Shown: piece by piece, positions 19,861 to 27,163 of the stretch | Numbering within the stretch: the first letter of the stretch is position 1 | Layout of the letters: each line of letters begins with the position of its first letter | DNA from: Candidatus Tectimicrobiota bacterium | Lineage (GTDB): Bacteria; Tectomicrobia; Entotheonellia; Entotheonellales; Entotheonellaceae | Assembly (NCBI GenBank): GCA_026005175.1 | Contig: BPKO01000001.1 | Coordinates: forward strand, 682,001-746,000 | DNA length: 64,000 bases | Direction: 5' to 3' | Position numbers and translations under genes: made by a program | The notes under the pieces: generated by a model | The model's database searches: none | Seen by the model: the letters and a program-made list of their open reading frames with translations, nothing else | What the model was told of the DNA's origin: nothing

Positions 19861-21160
19861 GCGCCCGCCGTCTTTCTCGGCCACGGCCGTGTTCACCGCC
19901 TTCCGGCACCCGGACTTTCGCGCCCTGTGGGGCGCCTTTGTCTGCTCCCGCGCCATCCAGCGCATGGACAGCATGGTGGCAGGCTGGCTGGCCTTGGCGT
20001 TGAGCCACTCCCCGTTGTTGGTGGGGCTGATGGGGGCGGCGCGCTTTGCCGGCTCTATTCTCAGTCCCCTGGCCGGGGTGGTGGCCGACCGCCACGACCG
20101 CCGCCAGGTGCTCCTTTACACCAGTGCCGGCATGGCCTTCCTCGTGCTGGGGCTGCTTTTCCTGGTGGCGACGCGGCGCCTCCACCTCTGGCACCTCTTC
20201 GTTGCCACCACCCTGTGGGGCCTTCTGGCGGCGTTTCAGCTGCCGGCCCAAGAGAGCGTGCAGGCCGATGTGCTTAGCGGTCAGGAGCTGGCCAACGGCG
20301 TGGCGCTGACCAATCTCGCCATGAACCTCACCACCATTGCCGCTCCCGTGCTGGGCGGGGCGCTGCTGGCCTTCGGTGCCCCCCAGCTGCGGCAGCTCGA
20401 GCGGGACGCCGGGGCCGCGTTGTCCCCAGGAGAGGTGACTGCAGGGGTGGAATGGTACTACGCCGCCTTGCTTGGCTTGCACGGCCTGCAGGGACTGAGC
20501 TACTTGTGCCTCAGTTCCCGGCCGCGCCACGCGGCGCCCGCCTCGGCGTCGCTTTGGCGCCACCTCCGGCAGGGCCTGCACCACAGCCGCACCACGCCAA
20601 GCCTCTGGACGCCCCTGGCCTGCGCCGGCATTCTCAACCTGACGGCCTTCCCTTTACAGTTTGGCCTCCTGCCGCTCTTTGCCGACGAGGTCTTCCACGT
20701 CGGCGCCAGCGGCCTGGGCCTGCTCAACGCCGCCATCGGCGTGGGGTCGCTGCTTGGCTCTCTGGGCATGGCGGCCCTCGGCTCCCTGCCGCGGGCCGCC
20801 CGCCTGATGCGCCTGGGGGCTTTCCTGTGGCTGGCGCTGCTCCTGGTCTTTAGCGTTACGTCCAGCTATGCTGCCGCCTTGGGCGTCTTGGTGGCCCTCG
20901 GGGTGGCGCAGAGCCTCGCCCTGACCAGCATCAACCTCTTGCTGCTCGGCACGGCAAGCGATGCCATGCGCGGTCGCATCATGGGGTTGCGCTTCCTGGC
21001 CGTCGCCCCGCTGCCTTTGGGCAACGCCCTCTGCGGCGCCCTGGCCGCCCACCTCGGGCCCTCACTGGCTGCCGCCTTCAGTGGTGGCCTGGGTCTGCTC
21101 TTGCTCTTGGGCATCGCCCCTTTCGTGCCAAAGGCGGCGATGCCCCCGCGTTACTCGTAA
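19832..21160 (+). CDS. MFS transporter (MFS_3/EntS-like exporter)
   Basis: Up to 442 residues, about 12 membrane segments. The N-terminus TAFRHPDFRALWGAFVCSRA and the motif A-like LAGVVADRHDRRQVLLYTSA are typical of the MFS_3 group that includes enterobactin and macrolide exporters. Later AAIGVGSLLGSLGMAALGSL and DAMRGRIMGLRFLAVAPL are also family-like. The ATG at 19832 lies inside fabI; the GTG at 19889 (423 residues) would avoid overlap and is equally plausible. Substrate unknown. It ends 10 bases inside the convergent VOC gene. Confidence 0.87.
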   Translation: MPATTSWGCKRPPSFSATAVFTAFRHPDFRALWGAFVCSRAIQRMDSMVAGWLALALSHSPLLVGLMGAARFAGSILSPLAGVVADRHDRRQVLLYTSAGMAFLVLGLLFLVATRRLHLWHLFVATTLWGLLAAFQLPAQESVQADVLSGQELANGVALTNLAMNLTTIAAPVLGGALLAFGAPQLRQLERDAGAALSPGEVTAGVEWYYAALLGLHGLQGLSYLCLSSRPRHAAPASASLWRHLRQGLHHSRTTPSLWTPLACAGILNLTAFPLQFGLLPLFADEVFHVGASGLGLLNAAIGVGSLLGSLGMAALGSLPRAARLMRLGAFLWLALLLVFSVTSSYAAALGVLVALGVAQSLALTSINLLLLGTASDAMRGRIMGLRFLAVAPLPLGNALCGALAAHLGPSLAAAFSGGLGLLLLLGIAPFVPKAAMPPRYS

Positions 21161-21561
21161 ACGATAAACTCCAGTAGGTTGCCGTCAGGATCGCGAAGGT
21201 ACACGCTGCGGCCCCTGCGGCGCCCACCATCACGCCCGCCACGGCGGGGGACCGGGCCTTCGAGGATGGCCACGCCGGCGCGGCGCAAAGTCGCCAGCAG
21301 CGCCTCCAACCCCCCTTCCCAGACAAAGCAGAGGTCGCCACAGCCCGGCCGTGCCGTTTCTCCGCGCAGCGGGGCGACAAAGCCTGGAGGATGGATGTTG
21401 ATCTTGGCTTGGGGCCCCACCTGAATGGCAAACGTGGGCGCCTGTCCTTGGCGCCACGCCTCCTCGCCAAGGATGGCAAAGCCAAGGCGCTTGTAAAACG
21501 CCAGGCACCGCTCTGCGTCCTGGGTAGGCAACGCCACATGGTCAAAACCAACCACAGGCAT
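21151..21561 (-). CDS. VOC (glyoxalase/dioxygenase) family protein
   Basis: 136 residues with paired beta-alpha-beta-beta-beta modules. The first metal-type ligand is in VGFDHVALPTQDAERCLAFY and the last in YLRDPDGNLLEFIVYE. The Gln/Asn-containing middle (KINIHPPGF) resembles fosfomycin-resistance/dioxygenase-like members rather than glyoxalase I. An insertion rich in Arg and Gly (RRGGRDGGRRRGRS) precedes the final strand. ATG 21561 has GGAGAGGAG upstream. The substrate cannot be told from sequence. Confidence 0.85.
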   Translation of the reverse strand: MPVVGFDHVALPTQDAERCLAFYKRLGFAILGEEAWRQGQAPTFAIQVGPQAKINIHPPGFVAPLRGETARPGCGDLCFVWEGGLEALLATLRRAGVAILEGPVPRRGGRDGGRRRGRSVYLRDPDGNLLEFIVYE

Positions 21562-21640
21562 CGGCACGCTCCTCTCCGCGTGTTTTCTGAGAATCTCCCT
21601 TTACCAAAACGGCTGCCACTTTGCCAGGGGGCGCCGGCAG

Positions 21641-21656
21641 TGTTTCACGTGCAACA
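21641..21656. other. parS-like ParB-binding site
   Basis: TGTTTCACGTGCAACA matches the widely conserved chromosomal parS sequence at 15 of 16 positions and lies in the intergenic gap before the methyltransferase gene. parS nucleates ParB loading and is found near the replication origin in most bacteria. Confidence 0.7.
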
Positions 21657-21725
21657 CCCTTGCAGGCGAGAGTGGGGACCGGTATGCTGTCCTCGGTGCA
21701 GCTGTTCACGCCTTGCGGAGGTGCT

Positions 21726-22575
21726 ATGTCGGCCCATCCCCTTCCCCACGCCGAAGATCCTCAGGCCTACGTGGCCATGCTTGAGCGCAGCAACCGTTTT
21801 CGGGAAGCGGAGGTGCGGGCGGCCATCGCCGCGCTGGCGCTGCCACCCGGGTCGCGTGGTCTCGACGTGGGGTGCGGCGTGGGGCTCTACACGCTCTGGC
21901 TGGCCGAAGCCGTGGGCCCGCACGGTCGGGTGGTAGGGCTAGACCGGGCCGCGGTCCAGCTGGCCGCGGCCCCGGCGCCTCGTCGGGTCTTGTCTTCCTC
22001 CAGACCGCCTGGCTTTCGTGCAGGGTGATGGGGCGGCGATTGCCGCGGCCGACACCACGTTTGACTGGGTGTGGTGCGCCGATACCCTGCACCACTTCGA
22101 CGACCCCGTGGCAGCGGTGCGCGAGTTCTTGCGCGTGCTGCGGCCAGGCGGCGGGCTGTATGTCAAGGAGTCGCAGGTCTTGCCGGCGCTGTTTCTGCCC
22201 GGCTATCCAGAGCTCGAGCGGCAGCTGCAGCGGGCAGAGGTGCAGTTCCATCAACCCGAAGCGGGGCCGCGTTCCTTCCAGGAGCGGCGGCAGCGCACCC
22301 TGGAAGCCATGCACGCGGCAGGGCTGACGGCGGTGCAGGTGCGCACTTACCTGGTGCAGCGGCAGGCCCCCCTCGACGCGGCCACCCGTGCTTACCTTCA
22401 GGAGGTGGTTTTTGCCCGCAACTGGGGGCCACGCCTGCGGGGTTTTCTGGATGCCGAGGCGTGGGCGCAGCGCACGGTGCTGTGCGATCCTGCCTCGCCC
22501 CAGGCGCTGCTTCACCGCCCGGACTACTACTGCATTTACCCCTTTACTCTGTTTGTGGCCACACGCCCGCGTTGA
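21726..22575 (+). CDS. SAM-dependent class I methyltransferase, one frameshift
   Basis: About 282 residues when joined. SAM-binding motif I is GLDVGCGVGLYTLWLAEA (about residues 42-59) with the acidic motif II VVGLDRAAVQLAA. Coding shifts by one extra base between about 21970 and 21990, then continues RLAFVQGDGAAI, FDWVWCADTLHHFDDP and VLRPGGGLYVKES to the end. This is the Methyltransf_11/25 fold; the large C-terminal part (LERQLQRAEVQFHQ; DYYCIYPFTLFVAT) may bind the acceptor. Substrate unknown. It is 22 bases upstream of the SRAP gene. Confidence 0.82.
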
Positions 22576-22597
22576 GGCGGCCTCTGGGGAAGCAGCC

Positions 22598-23275
22598 ATG
22601 TGCGGACGGTTTACCCTCTTTACCGCGCTGGAAACGCTGCAAGCCCGCTTTTGCTTCGAGGCCCAGGGGCTGGCCTACCGCCCGTCGTACAATATTGCGC
22701 CCGGGCAGCCGGTGCTGGTGGTGCTGGCTGCCCAGGGGCAGCGGCGTGCCGGCTACCTGCGCTGGGGCCTGGTGCCCTCTTGGGCCAAAGCGCCTCGCGC
22801 TGGCCTCATCAACGCCAGGGTGGAAACGGTGGCCGAGAAGCCAAGCTTTCGCGAAGCGCTGCGGCGGCGGCGCTGCCTCGTCCTGGCCGACGGCTTTTAC
22901 GAGTGGCGCAAAACGGGCGCTACCGCCTTGCCCGTTTACGTGCGGCTGCGTCAAGGCGAACCCTTTGCCTTTGCCGGACTGTGGGACACCTGGCGTCCCC
23001 CTGCGGGCCCTGCCTTGGCCACCTGCACGATTCTCACCACGGCGGCCACCGCCCTGTTGCAGCCGCTGCATCCCCGCATGCCGGTCATCCTGACCCCCGA
23101 TGCCGAAGCCTCCTGGCTGGACCCGCGCCTCAGCGACCCGGCGGCTCTTTTGTCGCTCTTGTGTCCCCTGGCCGAAGCGGCCCTAGAAGCCTACCCCGTG
23201 TCACGGCTGGTCAACTCGCCACACCACAACTCCCCTGCCTGCATCGCCCCGGCAGGGCCGCCCCTGTGGCGGTAA
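22598..23275 (+). CDS. SRAP domain (YedK/HMCES-type) abasic-site-processing protein
   Basis: 225 residues. The catalytic Cys2 follows the initiator Met in MCGRFTLF and crosslinks to abasic sites in single-stranded DNA. Other family residues are seen in YNIAPGQPVLVV, GLVPSWAKAP, LINARVETVAEKPSF, CLVLADGFYEWRK (catalytic Glu) and PLHPRMPVIL (catalytic His). Acts in protection of abasic sites during replication. The stop codon merges into the A-run of the terminator that serves the convergent hsp20 genes. Confidence 0.95.
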   Translation: MCGRFTLFTALETLQARFCFEAQGLAYRPSYNIAPGQPVLVVLAAQGQRRAGYLRWGLVPSWAKAPRAGLINARVETVAEKPSFREALRRRRCLVLADGFYEWRKTGATALPVYVRLRQGEPFAFAGLWDTWRPPAGPALATCTILTTAATALLQPLHPRMPVILTPDAEASWLDPRLSDPAALLSLLCPLAEAALEAYPVSRLVNSPHHNSPACIAPAGPPLWR

Positions 23276-23313
23276 AAAAAAGCAGGCACGGGCTGCAGCG
23301 CCCGTGCCTGCTT
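23274..23313 (-). terminator. Rho-independent terminator of the hsp20 operon
   Basis: A 14-base-pair perfect stem (23280-23293 with 23300-23313, loop of 6) is followed on the minus strand by eight T. It would end transcription of the two hsp20 genes and may also stop readthrough from the plus strand. Confidence 0.9.
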
Positions 23314-23329
23314 CCGGTGAGACGTGGCT

Positions 23330-23776
23330 TTACGCCGCCTGGATGGCGATCCGCTTGGTCTTTGCCGCTTCGGCCTTGGGCACCGTCACGGTGAGCACGC
23401 CATTGCAGTACCTGGCCTCAACCTTGTCCGCCACCACCGGGGCCGGCAAGGTGTAAGCCCGATGGAACCGGCCAGCGGCCCGCTCGTAGCGCGCCATCCC
23501 GAGGTGCTCCTCGGCCCGCTCCAGCTTACGCTCCCCGGCAATCACCAGGGTGTTGCCTTCCACGTGCACGTCGATGTCTTCGATCGCCATCCCGGGCAGG
23601 TCCACCTCCACGATGAAGGCGGTGTCCGTCTCGCGCACATCCATGCGCGGCAGCCACGTCACCCGGCCCATCTCCCCATCGCCGAAGAACTCGGCGAGAT
23701 GGGTCTCAAAGAGGCGATCGATCTCCTGCCGGAGCGTCTCCAGACCCGGTAGCGGGCTCCACCTCACCAGTGCCAT
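23330..23776 (-). CDS. Hsp20/alpha-crystallin family small heat-shock protein
   Basis: 148 residues, ATP-independent holdase chaperone. The alpha-crystallin domain covers about residues 43-140, including VDLPGMAIEDIDVHVEGNTL and the conserved GVLTVTVPKAE near the end. The short C-terminal tail (KTKRIAIQAA) carries the I-x-I-type oligomerisation motif (IAI). The ATG is preceded by AAGGAGGTGA. Second gene of a two-gene operon, 70 bases after its paralog, and followed by a strong terminator. Confidence 0.95.
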   Translation of the reverse strand: MALVRWSPLPGLETLRQEIDRLFETHLAEFFGDGEMGRVTWLPRMDVRETDTAFIVEVDLPGMAIEDIDVHVEGNTLVIAGERKLERAEEHLGMARYERAAGRFHRAYTLPAPVVADKVEARYCNGVLTVTVPKAEAAKTKRIAIQAA

Positions 23777-23809
23777 TACGCCTCACCTCCTTTCCTTGCT
23801 TCTCATCAC

Positions 23810-23837
23810 GGGTGGCAGGCGGTTTCGCCCGCCACCC
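23810..23837 (-). other. Hairpin between the two hsp20 genes
   Basis: GGGTGGC pairs with GCCACCC, with an inner GGCG/CGCC stem and GTTT loop. No U-tract follows on either strand, so it is more likely an RNA-stability or processing element, or partial attenuator, than a terminator. Confidence 0.4.
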
Positions 23838-23846
23838 TCTGGGCGC

Positions 23847-24317
23847 TTAGGAGGCCTGCACCGCAATGCGCTTCGGCTTCGCCTCCGCAGCCTTCGGCAC
23901 GTGCACCTCCAGGACGCCGTTCTTGTACGTGGCGGTGATGTGCTCGGCGTCTACCGGCACCCCGAAGGAGAAGCTGCGGTAGAAGGAGCCGTAGTAGCGC
24001 TCGCGATGCTGATAGCCGCTGTCACCCTCATAGGCGGCCTTGCGCTCGCCTTTGATGGTCAGGGTGTCGCCGTGGAATTGGATGTCGATGTCTTCGAGAT
24101 TCATGCCAGGCAGGTCGGCCTGGATGACGAACTCGTCATCGCGCTCCATATAGTCCACCCGCGGCGCCCACATCGCCTCCACGGGCAGCACCTCCCGCCC
24201 GGCCAGGTTCCAGAAGGCGTTGAACAGCCGGTCGATGTCCTGGCGCAGCGACTCAAACTCGCGCCACGGACTCCACTGCGTCGCCGGCAGCGTCGGACTC
24301 CAGCGCACCAGTGCCAT
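23847..24317 (-). CDS. Hsp20/alpha-crystallin family small heat-shock protein
   Basis: 156 residues, first gene of the hsp20 pair. The crystallin domain spans about residues 48-148 with ADLPGMNLEDIDIQFHGDTL, an RYYGSFYRSFSF segment typical of bacterial class A Hsp20, and GVLEVHVPKAAE. The C-terminal KPKRIAVQAS holds the I-x-V motif. ATG 24317 was preferred over the GTG nine bases upstream because AAGGAGGTGA is correctly spaced for it. It shares the N-terminal MALVRWSP with its paralog, indicating tandem duplication. Confidence 0.95.
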   Translation of the reverse strand: MALVRWSPTLPATQWSPWREFESLRQDIDRLFNAFWNLAGREVLPVEAMWAPRVDYMERDDEFVIQADLPGMNLEDIDIQFHGDTLTIKGERKAAYEGDSGYQHRERYYGSFYRSFSFGVPVDAEHITATYKNGVLEVHVPKAAEAKPKRIAVQAS

Positions 24318-24391
24318 ACCTGTCACCTCCTTCGTTTTTTAGACTCAAATTCTATGCGTCTTTCGCTATAACCCTTCTTTCGCCGCACAAC

Positions 24392-24441
24392 GCCGCTTTG
24401 CGAGGTTTTTATGCGTTTTTCTGGCATTTCGCGAAAGCGGC
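24392..24441 (-). other. Stem-loop in hsp20 5' leader
   Basis: In the long leader (about 160 bases), GCCGCTTT and GCGA pair with TCGC and AAAGCGGC (12 pairs, one bulged base) around a 25-base A/T-rich loop. It could be a thermosensor-like structure, but it does not obviously occlude the ribosome site. Confidence 0.4.
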
Positions 24442-24464
24442 GGCGTGCGTGCAGAACCGATATC

Positions 24465-24512
24465 TGAGTGATTTCCACTCATATAATGTAAGTCGCGCCT
24501 GGCAGGTGTCAA
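24465..24512 (-). promoter_or_regulatory. hsp20 promoter with HAIR (HspR) operator
   Basis: On the minus strand, TTGACA (24512-24507), a 16-base spacer and TACATT (24490-24485) form a sigma-70-type promoter. Directly downstream lies TGAGT-N7-ACTCA (24465-24481), matching the core of HAIR, CTTGAGT-N7-ACTCAAG, the operator of the repressor HspR. Its position over the start point suits repression relieved by heat. The orientation is opposite to CIRCE. Confidence 0.7.
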
Positions 24513-24547
24513 GGGGGATGCCAAAAAATTTTTTCTCCTGGGGGGGA

Positions 24548-25414
24548 TCACGTGCCGAGTTGCAGCAGCACCATGCCCAGCAGCATGGTCAGGCTGCCGG
24601 GGAGGATGGCGCGCACGCGGGCGCGTTCGTGGAACACGGCGTAGCCGATTCCCAGGGCAAAGAGGATCTCCGTTTGCTTGACCGCCTCCACGTAGGAGGT
24701 GAGGGTCAGCCGGTAGGCGAGGCTGTGGCAGACGCTGGCCAGGCAGGCAAAGGCCCCCATGCCGCAAAAGGCGGCCCAGTGGCGGGGAATCTGGGCAAAG
24801 TGCTTGGCCGAGCGCCGCAGGGCCAGCGGCAGCACGGTGAGCGAGGCGGCCAAGTAGGCCATGAGGTTGGCAAAGTAGGGGTCTGAAAGGAGGATCACCT
24901 GCTTGATGAGCACCACCGACGGGCCATAAAAAAGCGCCGCCAGCAGGGTATAGCGCTGTCCGGGATCGGCAACCAGCTCACGCAAGGGGGCCCAAAAGGA
25001 CAGCTGGCTTCTTTGCACGTTGAGCAAATAGACGCCCACCACGCTGGTGCACACCCCGGCCAGCCCCAGCCACGAGGGCGTCTCTCCCAAGGTCAGGTAG
25101 GCAAAGAGCACCAGGAAGAGCAGGCTTACTTTCCACAGCGCGGTGACCATCGAGATGTCGGAGAGCTTGAGGGCCTTAGAGAGGCTGAGCGTGGCCAGGG
25201 TCTGGCTCAAGCCAAAGAGCCCCACGTAGTGCCAGAAGCCGGGCTGCAGCGGCGGGATGCCGTGCCAGAGCACGAAGCCGGCCAGAAAGGGAAGGATAAA
25301 CGTAAAGCGGCCCCAGACATTGATGGTCTCGTCTAAGGCGTGCCCCAGGTGCTTCATCGACATGTTGCGTAGCACCTGGAAGAGGGCCGACAGCAGGGCC
25401 AGGAAAAACCACAT
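24548..25414 (-). CDS. EamA/DMT-superfamily transporter
   Basis: 288 residues with about ten hydrophobic helices in two repeats, typical of drug/metabolite transporters. The first repeat ends around SLLFLVLFAYLTLGETPSW, where the Glu in LGE is a conserved EamA position; the second ends at ILFALGIGYAVFHERARVRA, with the matching E-R. It begins 16 bases after the TPP enzyme on the same strand and is probably the last gene of the pheST operon. Substrate unknown. Confidence 0.87.
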   Translation of the reverse strand: MWFFLALLSALFQVLRNMSMKHLGHALDETINVWGRFTFILPFLAGFVLWHGIPPLQPGFWHYVGLFGLSQTLATLSLSKALKLSDISMVTALWKVSLLFLVLFAYLTLGETPSWLGLAGVCTSVVGVYLLNVQRSQLSFWAPLRELVADPGQRYTLLAALFYGPSVVLIKQVILLSDPYFANLMAYLAASLTVLPLALRRSAKHFAQIPRHWAAFCGMGAFACLASVCHSLAYRLTLTSYVEAVKQTEILFALGIGYAVFHERARVRAILPGSLTMLLGMVLLQLGT

Positions 25415-25430
25415 CGCGCGGGTACACCCG

Positions 25431-27150
25431 TCAGTAGCTGCCGTAGACGCCCAGCGGCGAGCGCAGCCGCGCCTGCATCGGCTCCTTGGGGTCAATGGCC
25501 ACGTCGACCACCGCAGGGCGCTCGCTGCCCAGCGCTTCGAGCAGGGCAGGGCGAATGCCCTCAGGCCGCTCCACGCGGATGCCAACGCCGCCGTATCCCC
25601 TGGCCACCGCCGCCCAATCGGTGGGAAGGAACTCCGAAGCAATGGGCCGCTCCCCTTGCCCCTGGCGCACCATGCCGAGCTGGGCATCGTTCATCACCAC
25701 AAACGTCACCGGTGCCTCGTACTGCAAGGCGGTGGAAAGCACGTGATTTTGCATGGCAAAGCCGTCACTGCACACCGCCACGCACGGGCGCTGCGGGTAC
25801 AGGAGCTTGGCGGTTAGCGCCGCCGGTAAAGACCAGCTCATGCCGGCAATGCCGTACGTGCCAAAGTACGTCCCCGCCTGCTTGGTCTGGAAGTAGCGCA
25901 GCATCCACACGCGGTTGTTGCCGGCATCAGCGCATACCAGGGCATCGGGTGCCAGGGTGGTTGACAGCTCGTGCACCAGCCGCTGCGGCAGAATGGGCAC
26001 CGCAGCGGCGCGCGCGTAGTCGTCGACAAAGTAGTGGGAGGCTTGCTTTTCTTGCTGCAGCTGCATGACCCGCGGCAGCTGCGCGTAAGGCGGCCGCCGC
26101 TTGACGTCGTCGGCCAGCGCCGCGTTGAGCAGCGCCAGCACGGCGCGCGCATCGCCCACCAGCCCCAAGTCGACGGGATAGACCCAGCCCACGTTGCGGG
26201 GCTCGACGTCGATTTGGATGAGCCGCTGGCGCGCCGGGTCGATGAGGTGCGGGCTTTCGCTCAGGGTATCGGGCGCCTTGAGACGGCAGCCAACGATGAG
26301 CACCAAGTCGGCCTCGCCGACCGTCTTGTTGGCCACCGGCGTGCCAAACACCCCCATGGGGCCCCAGCGCCAGGGGATGCGTTTCGGGAAAGGCACCTTT
26401 ACCCAAGGTGCTGGTGGCCACTGGCAGGCCCAGGCCTTCGGCCAGCGCCTGCAGCTCGGCATAGGCTTTGGCGGCGTGCACGCCGTTGCCGGCAACGACA
26501 ACCGGCCGCTGGGCGGCCAGCAGCCACTTGGCCGCGCGCTCGATGTCGGCCGCCGCCGGCACGTAGCCCGCCGTGGGCAAGTAGCCGCGGGTGTCGTAGA
26601 GGCGCGGAAACGTCTGCTCGTCCACTTCTCCGCGCAGGGCCCCGATGGCCAAGATGGCTGCAGCGGGTCCGGGGCGGGCGGTGAGGGCGTGCTTGATGGC
26701 GCGCTGCACCGCCTGCACGCCTTCGGCCGGCGTGTGGGCCACCGCAGTGAACTTGCAGGTGGCCTTGAAAATCGCTGCCAGGTCGAAGTTGCCGTACTCG
26801 CCGCCGCCGCACTGCAAGCTGCCATGCCCTGCCGGTACACCGTACGTCGTGATGTCGGTCAGAATGACCATAGGCGAGCTGCCCAGGGCCGCCTCGAGCA
26901 CGCCAAAGAGGCCGGTCGATGCGGCATAGCACCCCTGGGCGATAAATACCCCTGGCCGCCCGGTGAGCCGCCCATACATCTCTGCCATGCAGGAAGCCGT
27001 CTGCTCGTCGCGCGGCAAAATCACGCGGATGCGATCTTGCTTGTCGTACAGGGCCTGGAAGAGGCGGCCGGTGTCGCCGCCGGGGAGGCCAAAGACATAA
27101 TCGATGCCTGCTTCTTCTAGCACGGCCACGATGCGATCAACGGTGCGCAT
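25431..27150 (-). CDS. Thiamine-diphosphate-dependent enzyme (acetolactate synthase-like), one frameshift
   Basis: About 572 residues when joined. The N-terminal pyrimidine-binding domain has DYVFGLPGGDTGRLFQAL and the catalytic-type Glu in PRDEQTASCMAEMYGRLTG. The middle domain follows, and the C-terminal ThDP domain shows GIAGMSWSLPAALTAKL, CSDGFAMQNHVLSTALQYE and VVMNDAQLGMVRQGQ. The GDG-x(24-27)-N motif is present as SDG...MND. Coding shifts by one extra base in the adjoining C and G runs at 26351-26365. It lies 13 bases after pheT. It resembles IlvB, sulfoacetaldehyde acetyltransferase and oxalyl-CoA-decarboxylase relatives; the reaction is not determined. Confidence 0.85.
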
Positions 27151-27163
27151 GCTGGTTTCCTCT

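Noticed and set aside
24465-24481. CIRCE element upstream of hsp20
   Set aside because: The half-sites are in the opposite order (GAGTG then CACTC) with a 5- rather than 9-base gap, which fits HAIR and not CIRCE.
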